The notes: generated from the sequence alone by a model not told the origin. Shown: positions 1-15,430, counted from the stretch's first letter. The stretch is 64,000 nucleotides of DNA from Chaenocephalus aceratus (GCA_023974075.1 CM043797.1:14308178-14372177), one strand, 5' to 3'. Numbers and translations are program-made.

Positions 1-3000
1 TCACCAAAGACATCTTTATAAGCATACATTTTTGCAGTGCATGCTTTTTTACCAAATGACCTTCCCTTCACACTGAGTCCATACTGAGCAGCAGCTTTTA
101 CAATCATATTCATGAGGCCTGCTTTATGGCACTCATAAGGCCACCTTCATCCAGGAGCCTAATATGTTTGTGTGAGGGATATAAAGCACATAATGTGCAA
201 TAAAATATGTCCTTTAATGAACTTTTATAGAAAGATTGAAGCGCCCACACTGCCATAAGTATGGGTCACATAAAAATGGCTAATGGCAACTTCCTTCACA
301 GCTGCTATGAGGGAAAGTGGTCTGTCTGGTCTTCACCTCTTCACTGTTTTCCATTTGAATAACTACAAACCCAAATACAATGCTTGTCAAGGATCATGCA
401 GTCCAAGATCCAATGAATACTTTTTTAAGAACATGCTACTCTGAAGGTTAGGGTTATTCTCAATATGTTTGACTTTTACCAAAGGTCTACCCTCCCTCAT
501 GGCTTTAAACATTGAGATAGTAAAATACCAAATTATTAGAAGTTAATGAGTAAACTGGACAAAGAAATAACATCACAACATGTTTCAATTGTAACTCTAT
601 TTACGGTTTGTCAATTTAAACCTTAAAATCTGTTGCATGCCGTGAATCCGGCCGTCATATGATGGATGATAGTGGTGAAGGTGCTGAGAGGACTGGTGGA
701 CAGGGCAGACCCTTACACCTGAGCAGCCAGCGATGGCCTGGCCACATGCTGTTCGCATCATTACACAGCCTCAGCCTACCTCTGGAGCTGTCCTGATTGA
801 TGAGCTCCACCAGGCCAAACGGCCCGATGGAGGCGTTCCATCCAGACTATAGCCCAGCCCATCCATCCTGAGTCTCTAGTAGAGAGTTACGTTACTGTAC
901 ATCTCGTCTGGGGCTAGGCTCCTCAGCCTTAATCCCACTCCCTGATTAAATGGGCTGCTGGGTGCAGTGAGGGCAGTATTCAATATTGTACGCTTACAAA
1001 CACGGAAGTGGGGATGAATGCAACACAAAATGAATAAAACACAAAATGTCAGTATTGTGATCATCACATGCACAATATAATTCATTGTATCAGAGATAAT
1101 GGGGTTTATGTGTTATTTGAGGATACAAGTGATCCACAATCCACTGGAAATAATTCCATTGATTTAAAACACTGTTTCAGCGATGAGGCAAAATTGTGGA
1201 CTGTTTTTATAAAAAGAGGGATGTCATATAGAAGACTGATATGCTTATATTTTTGGCCATAATAAGTCCTTTCATCATATCAAGCATGACAATATTAGGC
1301 ATCAACTTTATCAGATAGCATAATTCAAATCAAAATGTGTTAATACGCAACAGACATTAAGCTAGACATTCAGTTGGCTTAAATAGTTTCTGAATTAGAT
1401 GTGGCTGCTCTCAGTGGAAGTTTTTGCCAAAATTACAATTGAATTCCTATCAGCAATTTATAACAAATTGGGGAGGGACACAAATTGCCCACTGAAAGTC
1501 ATTCCCTCAATGACATATTCCACATTTCTCACAGTGCACTAGCAGCGCATGCATCAATATGCAGCTGAAGAGATCAGTTCAGTGCATGACAATAACTGAC
1601 ATGCCATTTCTCCATCCACAGGGAAGGAATGGCTATACCAAATGAATGACTTTCCGTCTGCCCCTTTAGATGTGTTGCCACTGCAGCCAGATGCAGCAAC
1701 CAGATGCACACAGCTTGTCTGCTACCTTGCCGCTTCAATAACTCTCATTACGGTAATTGTTGCTTAATGTTTTCATAATCTGCTGCTTACAGGAAACTGT
1801 TTTCCTTTCTCTAATAACATGGCTGCATCCCCATGGTCCTATTCTTTTTTTAAATCTTTATCTATTTTCATGCCAATAATGAATCGGGAACTGTCCCAGC
1901 TGGATGCTTTCCCTGATCGAAGAAAGTCCCGGGGAGATTAGGTGCTGGTTTGAATGAGAGACAGAGCCATCAGAGATTTCACTCTTCTCATTTAATGAGT
2001 CACTCACATGCCATGTTGGCAGCGGCTCTCAGCATCTGGCACTCGGGTGGCCGTGCACATTCACAGAGTTTACTTACATTTCACCTCTGCCGTTACTCAG
2101 AATGAGTGATTGCCTACTTAGCCCTGCAACACACACATACACACACAAGTATTTGATTGCAATGATAATCTCAATATCACAAGGTATTAATGAATTATAT
2201 TACGGCTTGCATAGAGCCAAAAACAATCTATATTTTTGTGTCAAGATTTGTGTCCATGCTGGAGGGTAAAATGGTGGGCAATTACTTTTAAACCTCTGTG
2301 TAGTGTGCTGGAAAGTACCCCCTTAACTGTTTCATTTAGTTTTTTCGATGTATGTATAAGAGTGATAGCAATATATATTTGCTATGTTATGTATTATATG
2401 TTATAATATATTTGTTAATGGTTTAAATCCAGTCTACCAAAGGCATTGCAGTCAACAAGTGATAGTGCCTCATGACAGCCTTTCTTATTACCAAGGATAA
2501 AAACATAAATAGTGTGAGATTAAACAGTCACAGTAATTGTGTGTTTCTAATTAACGTCACCTGGCAGCTCTTCAGTGTGTGTACAATTAGTGAGAACTTC
2601 CCAGTTGAGTATTTTGTTCAGCACATCAACAATTTGGGTACACACAGCAGGGTACTGCAACGTGAAGTGTGTAGACATTTGTCACGTGTTCTGCGTTCAG
2701 AGCTGTTATGTGATGTAAGTCGTAGTTGCCACAAGAACAACATATATGCAGGATGAATCAATATTAACAGGGTTGAACTTTGTCAAGTAAGTTTCCCCTC
2801 CGTTTAGGTCAGTGGCAATAGTTTTCCTTTCTAATCATTGCTTTCAAGCATCGACCAAAATGTTTTCTGAGGATGGCATTTCAATTCGCTGATAGTGTTT
2901 CCGAGAGACCCCTGAGTTTGCTATCAGCAATAATGATGACCGACCAATCCATCTGTGGGTCATTCACTCTCTCTAATTATCTCACATGTGCATTCTGCCT

Positions 3001-5848
3001 GCCATGACATTTAGCAAGGGCTTTTTCAGTAAGTCACAGGGTGGGCAGAGATGCCATTAGGTGATAAGGTTCATTTATTGTGGGGCTCTCATCAGCACAT
3101 TTTCCTGCCTTAAGGCATAAAATACAATCCACACTGATTAGCATCAGTCCCATATCAGGAGGAACATAATAGCCCCACTATGAAGGTGAACCTTTGAGGG
3201 CGCAGTCTTTACTCAAGGCAGACAATTGCCACAGATTCTTTGCAGTTAGTGGATTATCTCTCCAGCTTTGTGTCCTGTGTGTTGCTCACACAGGGGAGGC
3301 GGAGTTATTTTGTATTCTCACAATGTCAACGTAGAATTCTCTAATTAAATCATTAAGTAACGCCATGTCCTTCATACTTATGGTTTGTACCTTGATGTAA
3401 TGTTGCTGTCAAGGTTTATTAATTGATATAAAGACAAATTAGAATCGAGCCGATGTGTTTCGCCAGACTCAGTAATTGGAATGACCTGGCGCCCTGTTTA
3501 CCCTTGTGAATCAAGTCCTAAAGAATAGCGGAAAGTTATCTATCGTTTTGTATACAATATGCCTTTTCTTTCACTATGCTTAGTTGACTCTATCAGATGT
3601 GATCGTTTACAAGCTACAGTGACAGTGTAATAATGACATGGATTACATAAGAGAAACCACCTCCAGCGGTTGTTAGTGGATGTAATGGTGAGGATAGCTA
3701 ATTAGTTGGGTTGGTTGTCTTTGATATAGTCTTTCCTATCATTCTTTAATCAGCTGAAAGCAATGATCCATGGGCAGACAAAACCCATTTAATTACAAAG
3801 CCTGTGATCGTGACGGAAATGCCAAGCTCTGAGATGGGAGTTTAGAACTCACATGACATTGTCACATTCTCTACAGTGATTATTCTCATAACTGAGTTGT
3901 AATTAGACACGTCACATCCTTTAAGGAGTTTAAAGACAACATGCTGGGGAATAATTACCTTAGGGCGGTACATCGAAGATTCAGACAACAAGTCATCTAG
4001 CTCCAGATGAGAAGAATCTGAATAACACAAGCCACACACCTTACTAATGTCAACATCTAATATGATCATAGTCTTATATTCACTTAACTAGTAGACTTGT
4101 CGTTGACACATTTGAAAATGTACTGGTTGTGGTTTAATGTGGCGCAAAATAGGCTGAGAAAGTGTGGGTTGTAATGTGCTTCAACATCAAATGCAGCTGG
4201 TTTACACTAAACACTAGCATTTAAACGTTAAACGTTAAAGTGGCATTTTCTAATGTTGCAAATATGAGATCATTATGCGACCATAGACACAAAACCAACA
4301 GAGAACCGGCTGCCTTGGAGGGTCTGAAAAGAGAAGGCAAGGAGAAGTCAGGAGGGACATAAGTTCGATCAGTCGCAAGCGAGAAGAAAAGAAAGAGAAC
4401 ATGAACTGTGGAGATATATTGAGAAAATCAATAAGCAAGAAAATAACTGCTATGAACAAGTTGTGACAGATGGACATGCACTCTCTCACCCAGACTCCAC
4501 CAACACCTTTCTCACGTTGTGCTGCTTTTTTGCCGCTATCCTTTTGGAAAACATAACCATTTGAGTACAATATGCCTGTTTGATTACAGGATTTGATTTT
4601 TAGAAGGCTGTGGAAGGAGAATTAATATTATCTTCGAAGAGCTGAATCTTAAGAAAATAACTAAAGTAAATGTTGGATAGCCTACAATAAAGCTATGTGA
4701 TCTGACACGGGTCAACTCCCTATAGATTTGCTAACTGGGACACACAGCATGAACATGAGTTGTGCATTATATATGTGTAATCTATTAACAGCAACAACCA
4801 TGATACAACTTCTTGTGCTACAGTTTGCAGCAGTTTCTGTGATTTTTGACAAATATTCAGCATGCCGTTTGTTCCTGTAATCATTGAAAAGAATACTTAT
4901 TACATAAAAAAAGAATGCTGAAATATACAAAGCATGTTACCCTCCGCACTTAAAGGTTAGGTAAAATATACCAGAAATATAAAAATGCCTACATAATGTA
5001 ATGCAATGCAATACACGCTCACGTAGTGATCAATCATGTGATTGGTTGCTTTTGCAAGGTATCTGGGCCCCTTATCCACAATTTACATTCTCTATTAAGG
5101 GAACTCTTTTCACATCTGCTTCATTAGGTTATCCGCAAAATATCAATCCATATGCTCTGATCGTTATTCATACTGTAAGCTCCTCCAGGTGTTGAAGTCA
5201 AAGCCATACAAGCATGTTCTCACTGTGCAATTTCTGACAGCTATTCACACCTTAAAGAACACATCATATTAGATTTTATTTGGAGCATACCACCCGGTTC
5301 ATCCGTGGAATAGATTAAAAAGCATCCCAACCTTTGGAAATACTTAATCACTCATTATTTATGCCTAAAGGCTAATTTATTGATCAAGAAACAAAGATTT
5401 GTCTTCCTTAGCATGTGACGGCTTGGTGTTGGTCGTGTGGGAATAAACAGATTTGTTTCCAATGTGTCAGTTACCATGGTGAATCAGACAATGCCATCAC
5501 CACCATCATGCCAAAGCATCTCTCATTCCCTGCAGCAGGAAGCAGCAGGGCATGGGAAGACCAGCAGACCACGAGTTCTCCCACTGCCTCTCTGCTGTGC
5601 CGAATACAAGGGCACCTCTGAGCAGAGGACAGCCTGTAGAAAGGGAAAACCCAACACACGTTCACATTTTCAAAAACCGATATTGACAAGTGCTCACACT
5701 CCTTTTTGTTGGTTCTTCTGATGTAATGTTACATTAACATATTTCTATTTTGGCTATAATTTAGTGAACAATCAAAGACTGTTAAGCTTGCTGTATTTTG
5801 ATGCCACTGCTTTCGAAATCAAGGAGAATGGGCTTGTCTCTATTTTCA

Positions 5849-6380
5849 AAGTCAAAGTCAACTTTAATGTCAATCTTACTCAGTTTGTGTTTACCGACAG
5901 AGAGATCGAAATGACGTTTCCAACAATCCCGAATGTAAAATTATACAGTATACAGATATGTATAAAAATATGTACAAAATAACAGTCACTTCAATATCAA
6001 TACTGTACTATTGGTGTTTGAAGTGAACAAGACGAACTAGACGAACAAACGTTAAAACACTCAAACACTAAAGACTCGGGATAGCTAGGGGCCGCTGCTG
6101 CTGTCTGCGCCGCCATCTTTATTTCAAGATTCAAAGGTTTTATTGTCATATGCACATACAGTGTAGAAATGGCTATGACATTCTTATGACCCGAGCTCCT
6201 CCAACAATGTAACATATATAATACAATACAAAAATACAAATACATATTAAAAATAGTGAAGAATATGATACAAGAACAGAATGTGAAATTAAATATTGTA
6301 CATTAAGACACAATTAAATACGGTTTATTGCAGGTGATAACTATTTAGATAAAACAATGTGCACCAATGTCCAACAGTCA
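5849..6380. repeat. Interspersed repeat cluster, shared with prcp intron 3
   Basis: Two repeat pieces lie together. At about 5849-5960 is a segment starting with AAAGTCAAAGTCAACTTTAA, a style common in fish retroelement tails. At about 6125-6355 is a second segment containing TTCAAAGGTTTTATTGTCAT and, further on, CCCGAGCTCCTCCAA. The second piece recurs at 37259-37385 next to prcp exon 4, including the downstream words GATAACTATT and CAGATAAA/TAGATAAA, with an internal deletion in the later copy. The family was not identified. Confidence 0.6.
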
Positions 6381-7713
6381 GACACGAAGAAACATATCAA
6401 GATGAGGCAGAAGAACCTTCAACACTGACAGTCGCATCAGCACCCGAGAATTCAATGCAGCCATTGGTAGAACCCAAGACCCCATGTGTAGAGTGGGGGC
6501 GTGGCTAAAATCACACATCAAGCTATATTTATATACTCAAGGCTAGTCTACGCCCGTGCAAACACCTTTGATTGAATGAAACAAGTCCACTTCAGATGTT
6601 GTTTGAAGTTCTGCAAGAACCAAATGAAATTGCTAGCTGGAGTGGTAGCTGACGAGATATGTGAGGGAAAGATGGTTCATGGGGGGAAGTGGGTTCACTA
6701 AAAATAATAAACTCCAACACTTCAATAATACACTGCACAGGTGATGTCAGGATAGATTTATTTTCCCTCCCATTTAAGTATCATTCAGAGACTCAGTTCC
6801 CTTGATCATTCATTTTCATCGGCAGAGTTGATGAAGCATTATTTGTTCCGGCTATTATCAGTGCACGCTTTCACTTTCATCAGAAACTCCAATGCTATTT
6901 CATGATTATCTCAGGGATGACATTGAGATGATATTACAGAGTGAGTTCCACACTAGCACATTGCCACAGCCTCTATGGTGAAGCAGAACCATATACAAAT
7001 GCATTGCAGTGCATCTAATACAGGCTGCACAGCATGGGTATCACTGAGGGATTACATTCAGACACATGCGGCTCATTAAACTGTAATGTCATATGTATCT
7101 GTACAATTCTTTGAAGCAAAGAAAAGTGTCCAACTTTGACATTATCTTCACCTCCTGGAGCAGAGGTTTGTGGGAGAACATTGATGAGTCATTACTTTGA
7201 TTTAAATCTGTAACAAAAGCCCCTTTCCTGTTATTACCTTGTCTAGGAATATGCAGGGGAATTGTCCTCTGTCTACTATAACTGTAATTTCTATCAATCA
7301 TGATAGAGGGATTGTCAAGTGGTGCAAGAGGGTATGAGAGAAAGAGATCAGGAACAGTTCTGGGAGGACAAAGCCTTGTTTATTGTTTTTGTATCTTATT
7401 TCTGTAATGCATTATATGTCAAACATCACCTGCAGTGAAAGGCATTCCAGAAATACAGTGTGTCTGTTGAATAAGGTTTTTTTGTTCAGGCAGCATTAAT
7501 GCATGATCTCTTGAATTTCATTAAAGTTAAGAGTGTTCATTTGCCCTGCCCCCTGCGTTTATCAGACAAAGAGTAATAGAGGCGTGTCCCATTACAGTTT
7601 TAAAATAGCCCTTAATTAAAATCGCCGCAATTCAATTAAGATGAGTTAAAGATTCATGTATGTTAATTACAAAATTAAACAGTAGGTAAGCATTGTGTGC
7701 AAAAAAAAGAGGG

Positions 7714-7716
<3 letters not shown>

Positions 7717-7775
<59 letters not shown>
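7717..7775 (+). repeat. (GA)n microsatellite
   Basis: Uninterrupted GA dinucleotide repeat of about 59 bases, preceded by a short A run and GGGAAT. Confidence 0.98.
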
Positions 7776-7778
<3 letters not shown>

Positions 7779-9293
7779 AAGTGCTGCTCTGTTCATTCAC
7801 TGCCTGTACTTCGATTGTTTACCCGAGACATTAAATGTCACGATCACATCTACACAATAGGAGACTAGTCAATGGGCAAATATGGCATTATCACATGTTC
7901 AAGCGCCAACCTCAATAAATGATTCCGGGTGTTATCATTAGGAAGATTTTCTTTTTATGAGGTTGACATTTTACCAATGTAATTACAATTTATCTCCAAA
8001 TCATTATATACCCTGGTGGTGGAAAGACAATGCTTAGTTTAGCCTCCAAAAGGCAATCTCAGGCTAAGGCAAAACTGCTCATAGTGATTGCAGTGGAATC
8101 TGTCTCCCATAACATCGTTGACTGTGTCTGCCAGGAAGCAGTCATCACGGCAGAGTTAATCCTTTACTTCAGTGATGTCAGCTTCTTAGTGTTCTTTTTT
8201 TAAGTGCACTAATCACTGCATGAATGGAACATTTTGCATCTCAGAGTTATGTCTGAATATTCCCAAATGGCATGTTTTATACGCATACCCAGTGAATGGT
8301 GACAGAAAAAAGCTAAGCTGTTATGAAAGGCAAGTGCAGGTGTTACACATGCAGTATGCCCCTAAAGTCCTGAAAAAGTGGCACAGGAAATGATAACGAA
8401 CCATTGTCCAATATATGGTCTCCCACTGCAGATATATATTAATGGAAGTGACGAATGGTTGCATTTGACGGTAATGTTTGCTCTGTTATTACTTTTCTTG
8501 GAGTAGGAAGGGCCATAGATGATTTAAGAAAGCAAGAGGTTGTTTTTCTACCACATACTGAGAAATGAAGCTTAGCGCAAGTTCAGACAGGAAGACCTAA
8601 CACTCCGTATTGCTCGTCATGGCAATACTTGCTCCCTGCATCTAAATGACAGGGAGCGCCACTCCTCAGCTAACCTATCACGCCCCTCCATTTACAAGCC
8701 TAATTATCGCACCTGTTAATCCCTCTATGCTCTCCCCTTTCCTATCAGCTGTCTTCCAGGTGTCAACGCGCAACCCTCCTCCACCCCTTCGCCTCCTGCT
8801 TTCAACTCAGGGCCAAGCTTAACCTTCTCCCTTCCAACCGGACCTAACCACTTATCACCACCACCAGTGTCTAGACCCAGGGGGGTTCATCGGAAACGGT
8901 TCTTCCCTTCCCGATTGATATCCTACAAAACCTGGGCCTAATCGCCAAAACACCATTTCATTCACTTGTTATAAACTGTCATCATTATGTTTCATTTATA
9001 TAATGTGACCGATAATAAATATGTATTCCATACATCACGTCTCTCCTGATTGAAATATCAGAAACTCTCAGCAGTAGTTATGAACTCCACAAAATAAAGT
9101 GGATGCTGAAGAATAAAAAACTGTCTCTAAATATGCGCGAATGAGGCCTGCTTAGAATTTCACATGACTAATTGCAGCAAGTGTTGTCTGCTTTTTCAGA
9201 GCCTTGGTCAGAGCCATTGATTCTTACTTGCACAAACATCCCTGAGATAAAAGATCAATGAGTTGGGCTGACTAGACTAACATAATATGTCTA

Positions 9294-9342
9294 GCAGAAG
9301 GGTTGTATAGCTGAATATTATTCAACAATACAACCCTTCTGC
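9294..9342. repeat. Short near-perfect hairpin (inverted repeat)
   Basis: Two perfectly complementary 15-base arms, GCAGAAGGGTTGTAT at 9294-9308 and ATACAACCCTTCTGC at 9328-9342, flank a 19-base centre that holds a further palindrome, TGAATATTATTCA. It could be a small foldback element or a hairpin RNA; it is shorter than a usual animal pre-microRNA. Confidence 0.7.
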
Positions 9343-9372
9343 CCCTGAGCACTCTCCCTGCTGCTACAGGAT

Positions 9373-9384
9373 GGGGGGGGGGGG
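9373..9384 (+). repeat. Poly-G run (12 G)
   Basis: Twelve consecutive G residues; a site likely to vary in length or be misread by sequencers. Confidence 0.95.
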
Positions 9385-12300
9385 CAACATTTTGCCAACA
9401 ATAGAAAAGGCCGCAATCTCAAGTAACCTACTGAATCTAACCATAGTTTATGCCTTTCTGTCCATTGTGGATGTTCCTCATGTGTCTAAATGGTTAGAAT
9501 CTATGACTGCTGTTGAACTGTAAACTCAAAGATCTATTAGGTGAATGTCCTTATGTCATATCATCGAATCAGCCTTATGACCAAGTCTTCTTTTGTATCT
9601 TTGTGTCATTTTAAGATTGAACTCTACAGTATATAAAAAAGCTGTTTGTTTTTTCTTGCCATTTGAAATCCATTTCACCAGCCCAAGGCTCTTCTTTCCA
9701 TATTTGGATTATGATATACAAACATACAGCAGCAGCCTATTTTGCCACTGTTTTCCAATCAATAGAAAGTCCCAGAGAAATTAATTAATAATGTGAAAGC
9801 TGGGGTTGTTTCGAGTACAGCCTTACCTGAGCAGAATTAAATAGCTAGTCAGAGTTCTCAGTTTGTCTATAGCTGGAGGTGCTGCGGGCAAACATAACGG
9901 TGTTTGTAGGGCAGAGGAGCTGAAAGTGTGTGTTTGTACGCTAGTTGGAATTTTACGAGTTGTAATATTTCACATTTTTTCACTAATGTAATCTTGAGAG
10001 CGATTTCTAGAAAAATCTTGATTCCTTAAAAAGGTAATATAATCCGTCTTTGACATCATTTATAAAGTCTACATGTACGAATTATGACTTATTGAGATGA
10101 GCACTTAATGCAGTCTGTCAGAAGATCAAACAAAAAAGTAGCCTACATGTAAAGTCTGCTTCAACATGAATAATTCATGGCCATTTGTAGCCGTATGATT
10201 TTAACTGGTATGTGATGGTTCAAAAGTGCAGTCATAGATAATGAACGTTCTGTCGTGTCAGCTGTATGTTCTTTGTTTATGGGCCTTTCCTAATCAGCAT
10301 GTTCCGCGTTCCCTCCTGTAATATCGAGATTGAAGCAGCTTACATTGTGCCTTCCCCCCCCTTGGTAGAGAGAGGACGCTCGATGACCTTCTCACTGTGT
10401 TCACTATCATAATGTGATCTGAAAAGGTCACAGAGGACTACACTCATACTAATGATATGTGTCGTGATTGATAGCATTTGAGGTGTAGTTACACACGAAG
10501 CAAGTGTGTTTTCAAGTAATATTCAACAAGGAAAGACAATCTTTTCCCCTAAAAAACGCTACTTGTATTTACATAAAATAATATAGACTGTCATTTCATT
10601 GATTGAATAATGAGGTCCATTTTTATGTCAGAAATATGTTTTACATTTTTTTTGGGAGTGTATCACTTTGCCTAATGTCCCCTAAAACTTCCAACAGCCT
10701 AAAGTGAACCAGCTAATTCAGCATAATTTGTATGCAAATTTGCATGTCTGTGTTAATGTCAATAGAACACATTAATGCGCCCTCACGTTGAGGATCAGAC
10801 GCTGTTGGTTTGAGATTTTGTTTGATTAAGCATTTGACAGATTTACTGGTTAGAGGTGAAGGTTTATTGATGACTCAATAATGTTGTTGCTGTGCATGTA
10901 AATAAATCTCATTCCTCATAGTCTTCTCTCTTTAGTATTCATCACACCTTGAACCCCTCTGGCTGGGCTGGGCTGCAAAGCCGTCCATCTCTTTATGTGA
11001 CTCGCCCTTCATCCACAGTTTTCTTGGATGTTTTAATAACAGTTTAGAAAGGTGAAAATGGTTTTCATTTTTAATTTAACTACTGAAGCATCTGTTCGAT
11101 TTACAATATTACATAGAGCGTTAAAACATATCACAATAACCTGTGAGGATATCAGACGTTCTTTCCCCTATAAAGTGAGCATCTGCTGTCTTGTTACTAT
11201 GCAAATAAGACACACTTCCAAACTGAGAGTGACTTTCTATAGCCGTGATAAAAAAGTTTTGTTCGGATATACATAGTATCCATGTGTATATTCGACACAC
11301 AATTGACAACTTTAGTGTAGGTCTTGTAGACATAACACCCCTATCATTAACAGAGACAGAGGGGAACATAAAATGGTGTCAGGTATTAAATGATACACAT
11401 TTTGGGAAGCTCAATATTCGGCGCACAATGCAAAGGAGGTGCTACATAAATATATCCCTGCTTTTGAGACGGTCCAGTCAGATCAGATTACAAGTATTTT
11501 AAAAAATAGTAGTAAATTAAGGAATTTTAAGTGTGGTCTAAGTTCCATGATAACTAGGTGCAATGCAATTTGTTGGTTTGTGTCGAGTGTGCTGGTTGTG
11601 TGAGTGTTAGATAGAAGAATGCCTAGAGGACGGGGACAGTAAGAACAGGAAATGTACCTAGTGAAAATGTCACTGCTGCTAGTAACACAGCTGTTAGTCA
11701 TTTATCTTTGTACAGTCAATACATCAGTATTAAATTCAGCTGCTCCAGACAAGTTCACCTACACTCATGCTTTGTAGTTTATCTTGCACTTTGAAAGGTA
11801 GCACAGTTTCTGAGAAAGAGTTTGAGATGTTTGCTAACTTTTGAGAGGATGATATTTCTGCTTGAGGAAATTCTACTTGTAAAACGGCTGCTGAAAAGAG
11901 GAATACAATAAATAAAGTTCCTTTTAATTACGCGCACCTCATAGAGGAAATGCATTCTCTTGCGAACTGTACTCAACGGCACTGCACACTTTTGAATCAT
12001 ATCTTTCCAACATGTAATTGTGTTGTCGGAAACTAGTAACAATTATTGATTTAGCTCGACAATAAGCTGTCTGGTTATTTCAAAAGCTTGGAATAATTGT
12101 TTGGATGAAGGCTAACGGAACAATTAGCCAGAGGAGAGGGAAAAAACTTGGCCAGCCTATATCATTTTTTTGGCTCCAGAAATACAATCAGTACATGCAA
12201 GATATCTCCTGGGACTGAGATGCTAATGGACGCTTAATCTGCATACATTAGCATATCACAAAAACGAACAAGGACATAGAGGCATCGTGTCTTTATAACT

Positions 12301-15224
12301 TACTTTACTATGCATTGAGAAAGTCTTTGAGTAAATGTGACTGAAACAACATTAAGATGGTTTTTGGTGTAGAATTAATTACGTGTAACTCAACAATCTT
12401 TTCTAATCAAGAAACCTGAAGTTAGAGCACACTATTTGCTCAAAAGGTCTTTCTGCAGGCTTTAGACAACGCATACTTGAGGGAGAAACATTCAAACTCA
12501 TTATTGAAGGCATAGTAGGTAAAAAAGAACAAATCATATTTTTTATTCTTGGACTGTAAGTACGCCATATTTTCTACAGTATGAGAAACCTATATTTGAT
12601 CTTCCTCTAATCATGGAGGAACTGTACAGTTTAACATAACTGACAGGGGACATCACAAAAGGACCTTAATCAAAACTGAATACCCTCAGAGTTGATGTCT
12701 CTTCGTTGCTCTTCTAAACGTGTACCGAAATCTGTGCATTTCAACAAAGACAAAACAAAATGTCACAAGCAGGTTTTCTATCCCCCGTCTCTCTCTGTTC
12801 TCGCTCTTTCTTTCCATGAGCAAACATCAAACGTTGCCAGAAACCAGACACAAGATAAACAGTTCATTAAAAATGGGGGCATGCCATCATTCAGAGAATC
12901 GCTCCACTCAACCTGCACCACAATATAGAAGAAATAACAAGGCAAACAAACAAAGCAGTCTCATCCAAGGCATTACACCTGGACCAAATTATTTCTTGGA
13001 CCAGACAAATCATAGACGAGAGGATTAAGTGATGAAATACAACAGAAATGTGCTCCATCAGAGGACAACAAAAAGAGCCTAAAACAGAGATAGGGTTTTT
13101 GCATGGGAGACGCATAAGATACTCAAATGAGATTTATGCTAGAACCTTTTTCAGATATTTAGCAGCTAGATAGAGAGTACATTTAATCTGTTTCTATTCT
13201 TATGAAGAGACTGAGGCTTATATAATGTCTAGCATGTGCGGCTCAGGTTTCTTACGTAACTTGAAGATGAATACATTCCGTTTTCACAGGGGTACTATTT
13301 CTTCAAATTCTGTTGAATTACAACTATATCTTGTTTATTGTCTTGACAGGGTGGAACAGAAAAACTCAGAGCCATTTAGTGGACAAGAAGACCCCCCATG
13401 TGTTTAAATATGCTGTAATTGGGTTGACTGGTAGATGTAAATCTACAAATGGAGCTCTGGGAGAAGAGCAAACAACTGTATGGACCGAGTGATCTTGTAT
13501 TTCCACCTTTGGCGGTTTTGTAGCTGTCGAAGGCGTCCCTGCATTAGAGGCAATACAAGGTGTTGTGTCTTACGTTGCACTAAAAGAGTGAGATTGTAGA
13601 TTCATATAGCCAACGTGCTTCATAGGATATATTGGCTTAGACAAAGGGTTAGGAGCGTGGGTATCATGATGATCTTACAATCCCTGCTCCGACACAATGA
13701 GCTAATTGGTGTGGTTGAGGTATTTTATAAAGGTGATTTCTTGAGGCCTTCCTGTGTAGGCAGCCCATTATCTTGGGTAATAACTAGAATGTCATGGACG
13801 ATTACAATATAAGGAAAGGTTTCTAACCTTGGAATGCTCTGTTGAATCAAGTTTACTCTTCCATCATCTGGACCTAGATCCGAAAGAAAGGATGGGTACA
13901 TGGATTGATAAGTAATGAATGCATACAGGGTCAATGCTAAATTCCCATACTAGATTCATAGTTGTACCTTTAACTAAAACATATTGATCTATTGACAATA
14001 GAGATTACATACCAAGAAATAGATCTTTTTTTTTTTTTTATCAAACAAAGCATTATAACGATCATAGGAAACAAAGAAAAACGAGATACTGGTCATATTA
14101 TAATACAATTTGGCTTAAAGGCTATTTAAATCACCAGTTATTCACCACAACAAGTGATGTAGTTGTCAGCACACCAGGTCTTTAGCATCAAATGATGGTG
14201 GTGCAGTCGTGTTATTGCGGTAATGTTTTATTTGAAAACTCTATTTCAAGGGTTGAGAAAGGCCAAACCTCGCTACAGGAATGACAAGATGAAAATAGAT
14301 GTCCCCTAGATTTCTCCTGAAGATGGTCTGATATCAGCGTGTCTGTCGTCCTTCACCCCCATCCCTCCCAAAGGGGAGGCTCCAGCAATTATGAGGGAAG
14401 AAATCTGTGACAGGTAATGGGATTTTCTCTGCCATTACAGATTATAATGCTTCTCAAGGGATGTGCAGGTGGTATAATACAACTGTCTCTCCTTCAGATG
14501 ATAGGCACGTCATTTATATCTTTGGATCAGATCCTGCCCTCGATATGACACAAAGACAAAGACGCTTCACAACGCACTTCTATCCTAACATCCTTGAACA
14601 TTCGCATCTGACAGTAGCCAGGGAGCAAATGTATTTTACAGGATGTAATGAGTCATAATTCAAGACATTCAATAGAGAGATAATTACAACAATAACAAAA
14701 TCTCGCACTGAACAGCTCTGTGGGTCTTGTTGGCGCAGGATTTGGATGATTTTCACAGAGCAAGTTCTATTTTCAGGTGAGAAGGTTTAATGCTCACGTT
14801 TCCACTTTGCACAAAGACAAGCAGAGTTCCCAAAAAGACGTGTTATCATGCCATGTGCAGTGGCAGACTTGGCTGCATTAAATTACCAAAGACAGGCTAG
14901 CCCTCAGCAGAGGCATTCAACAATCTTGTTTTCTAAATTCTGTTTCTATCTAAAGCCAGAAAGTGATAATAATAGAAATGAAATGCCTTATTTTGTTGTT
15001 GTGCTGTCTAAGGTATTGGACACAACTGAAAAGCCTGCAAGGCAAGTGTCAGAGTAAATGCTTATGCTATTTTCTTTTTGCCAATGACAATTAAAATGAA
15101 TGCAATTTTCATTGTTCAGTTGATTTATAAAAAGGGCAGTGAGGAAAAGTAGAATGGGTATTACTTACTATTCCTGAATAGTAGTTTGTAGTTGTAGTTT
15201 TAAGCATGATTCAGTCATCACATA

Positions 15225-15430
15225 GCTGTGAGGTTGGTGAGAGGGAAACAACCCAAATGCAGACAATTGTGCAAATGCAAGCAGGCAGGCCAGGTCAGAT
15301 GACTGGAAACACATGGCAGAAGCTTACTTAACAAACTGGGGGAAATGGGCTGTGATGGGCTGATGAGGGGAAGTGGAAACAGGTGAGCAGGTGGACGTCT
15401 GAGGGTTCCTTGTGGACAGGTATAGAAGGC
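15225..15430. repeat. Possible interspersed repeat, purine-rich
   Basis: The segment carries AACAACCCAAATGCAGACAA followed by GCAAGCAGGCAGGCCAGGTC, a layout I associate with dispersed fish repeats. The class is unknown and no second copy was seen in this window, so this is tentative. Confidence 0.3.

Noticed and set aside
640..870. GC-richer patch that might be an exon
   Set aside because: No open frame longer than about 45 codons, no splice sites that fit, no recognised protein.
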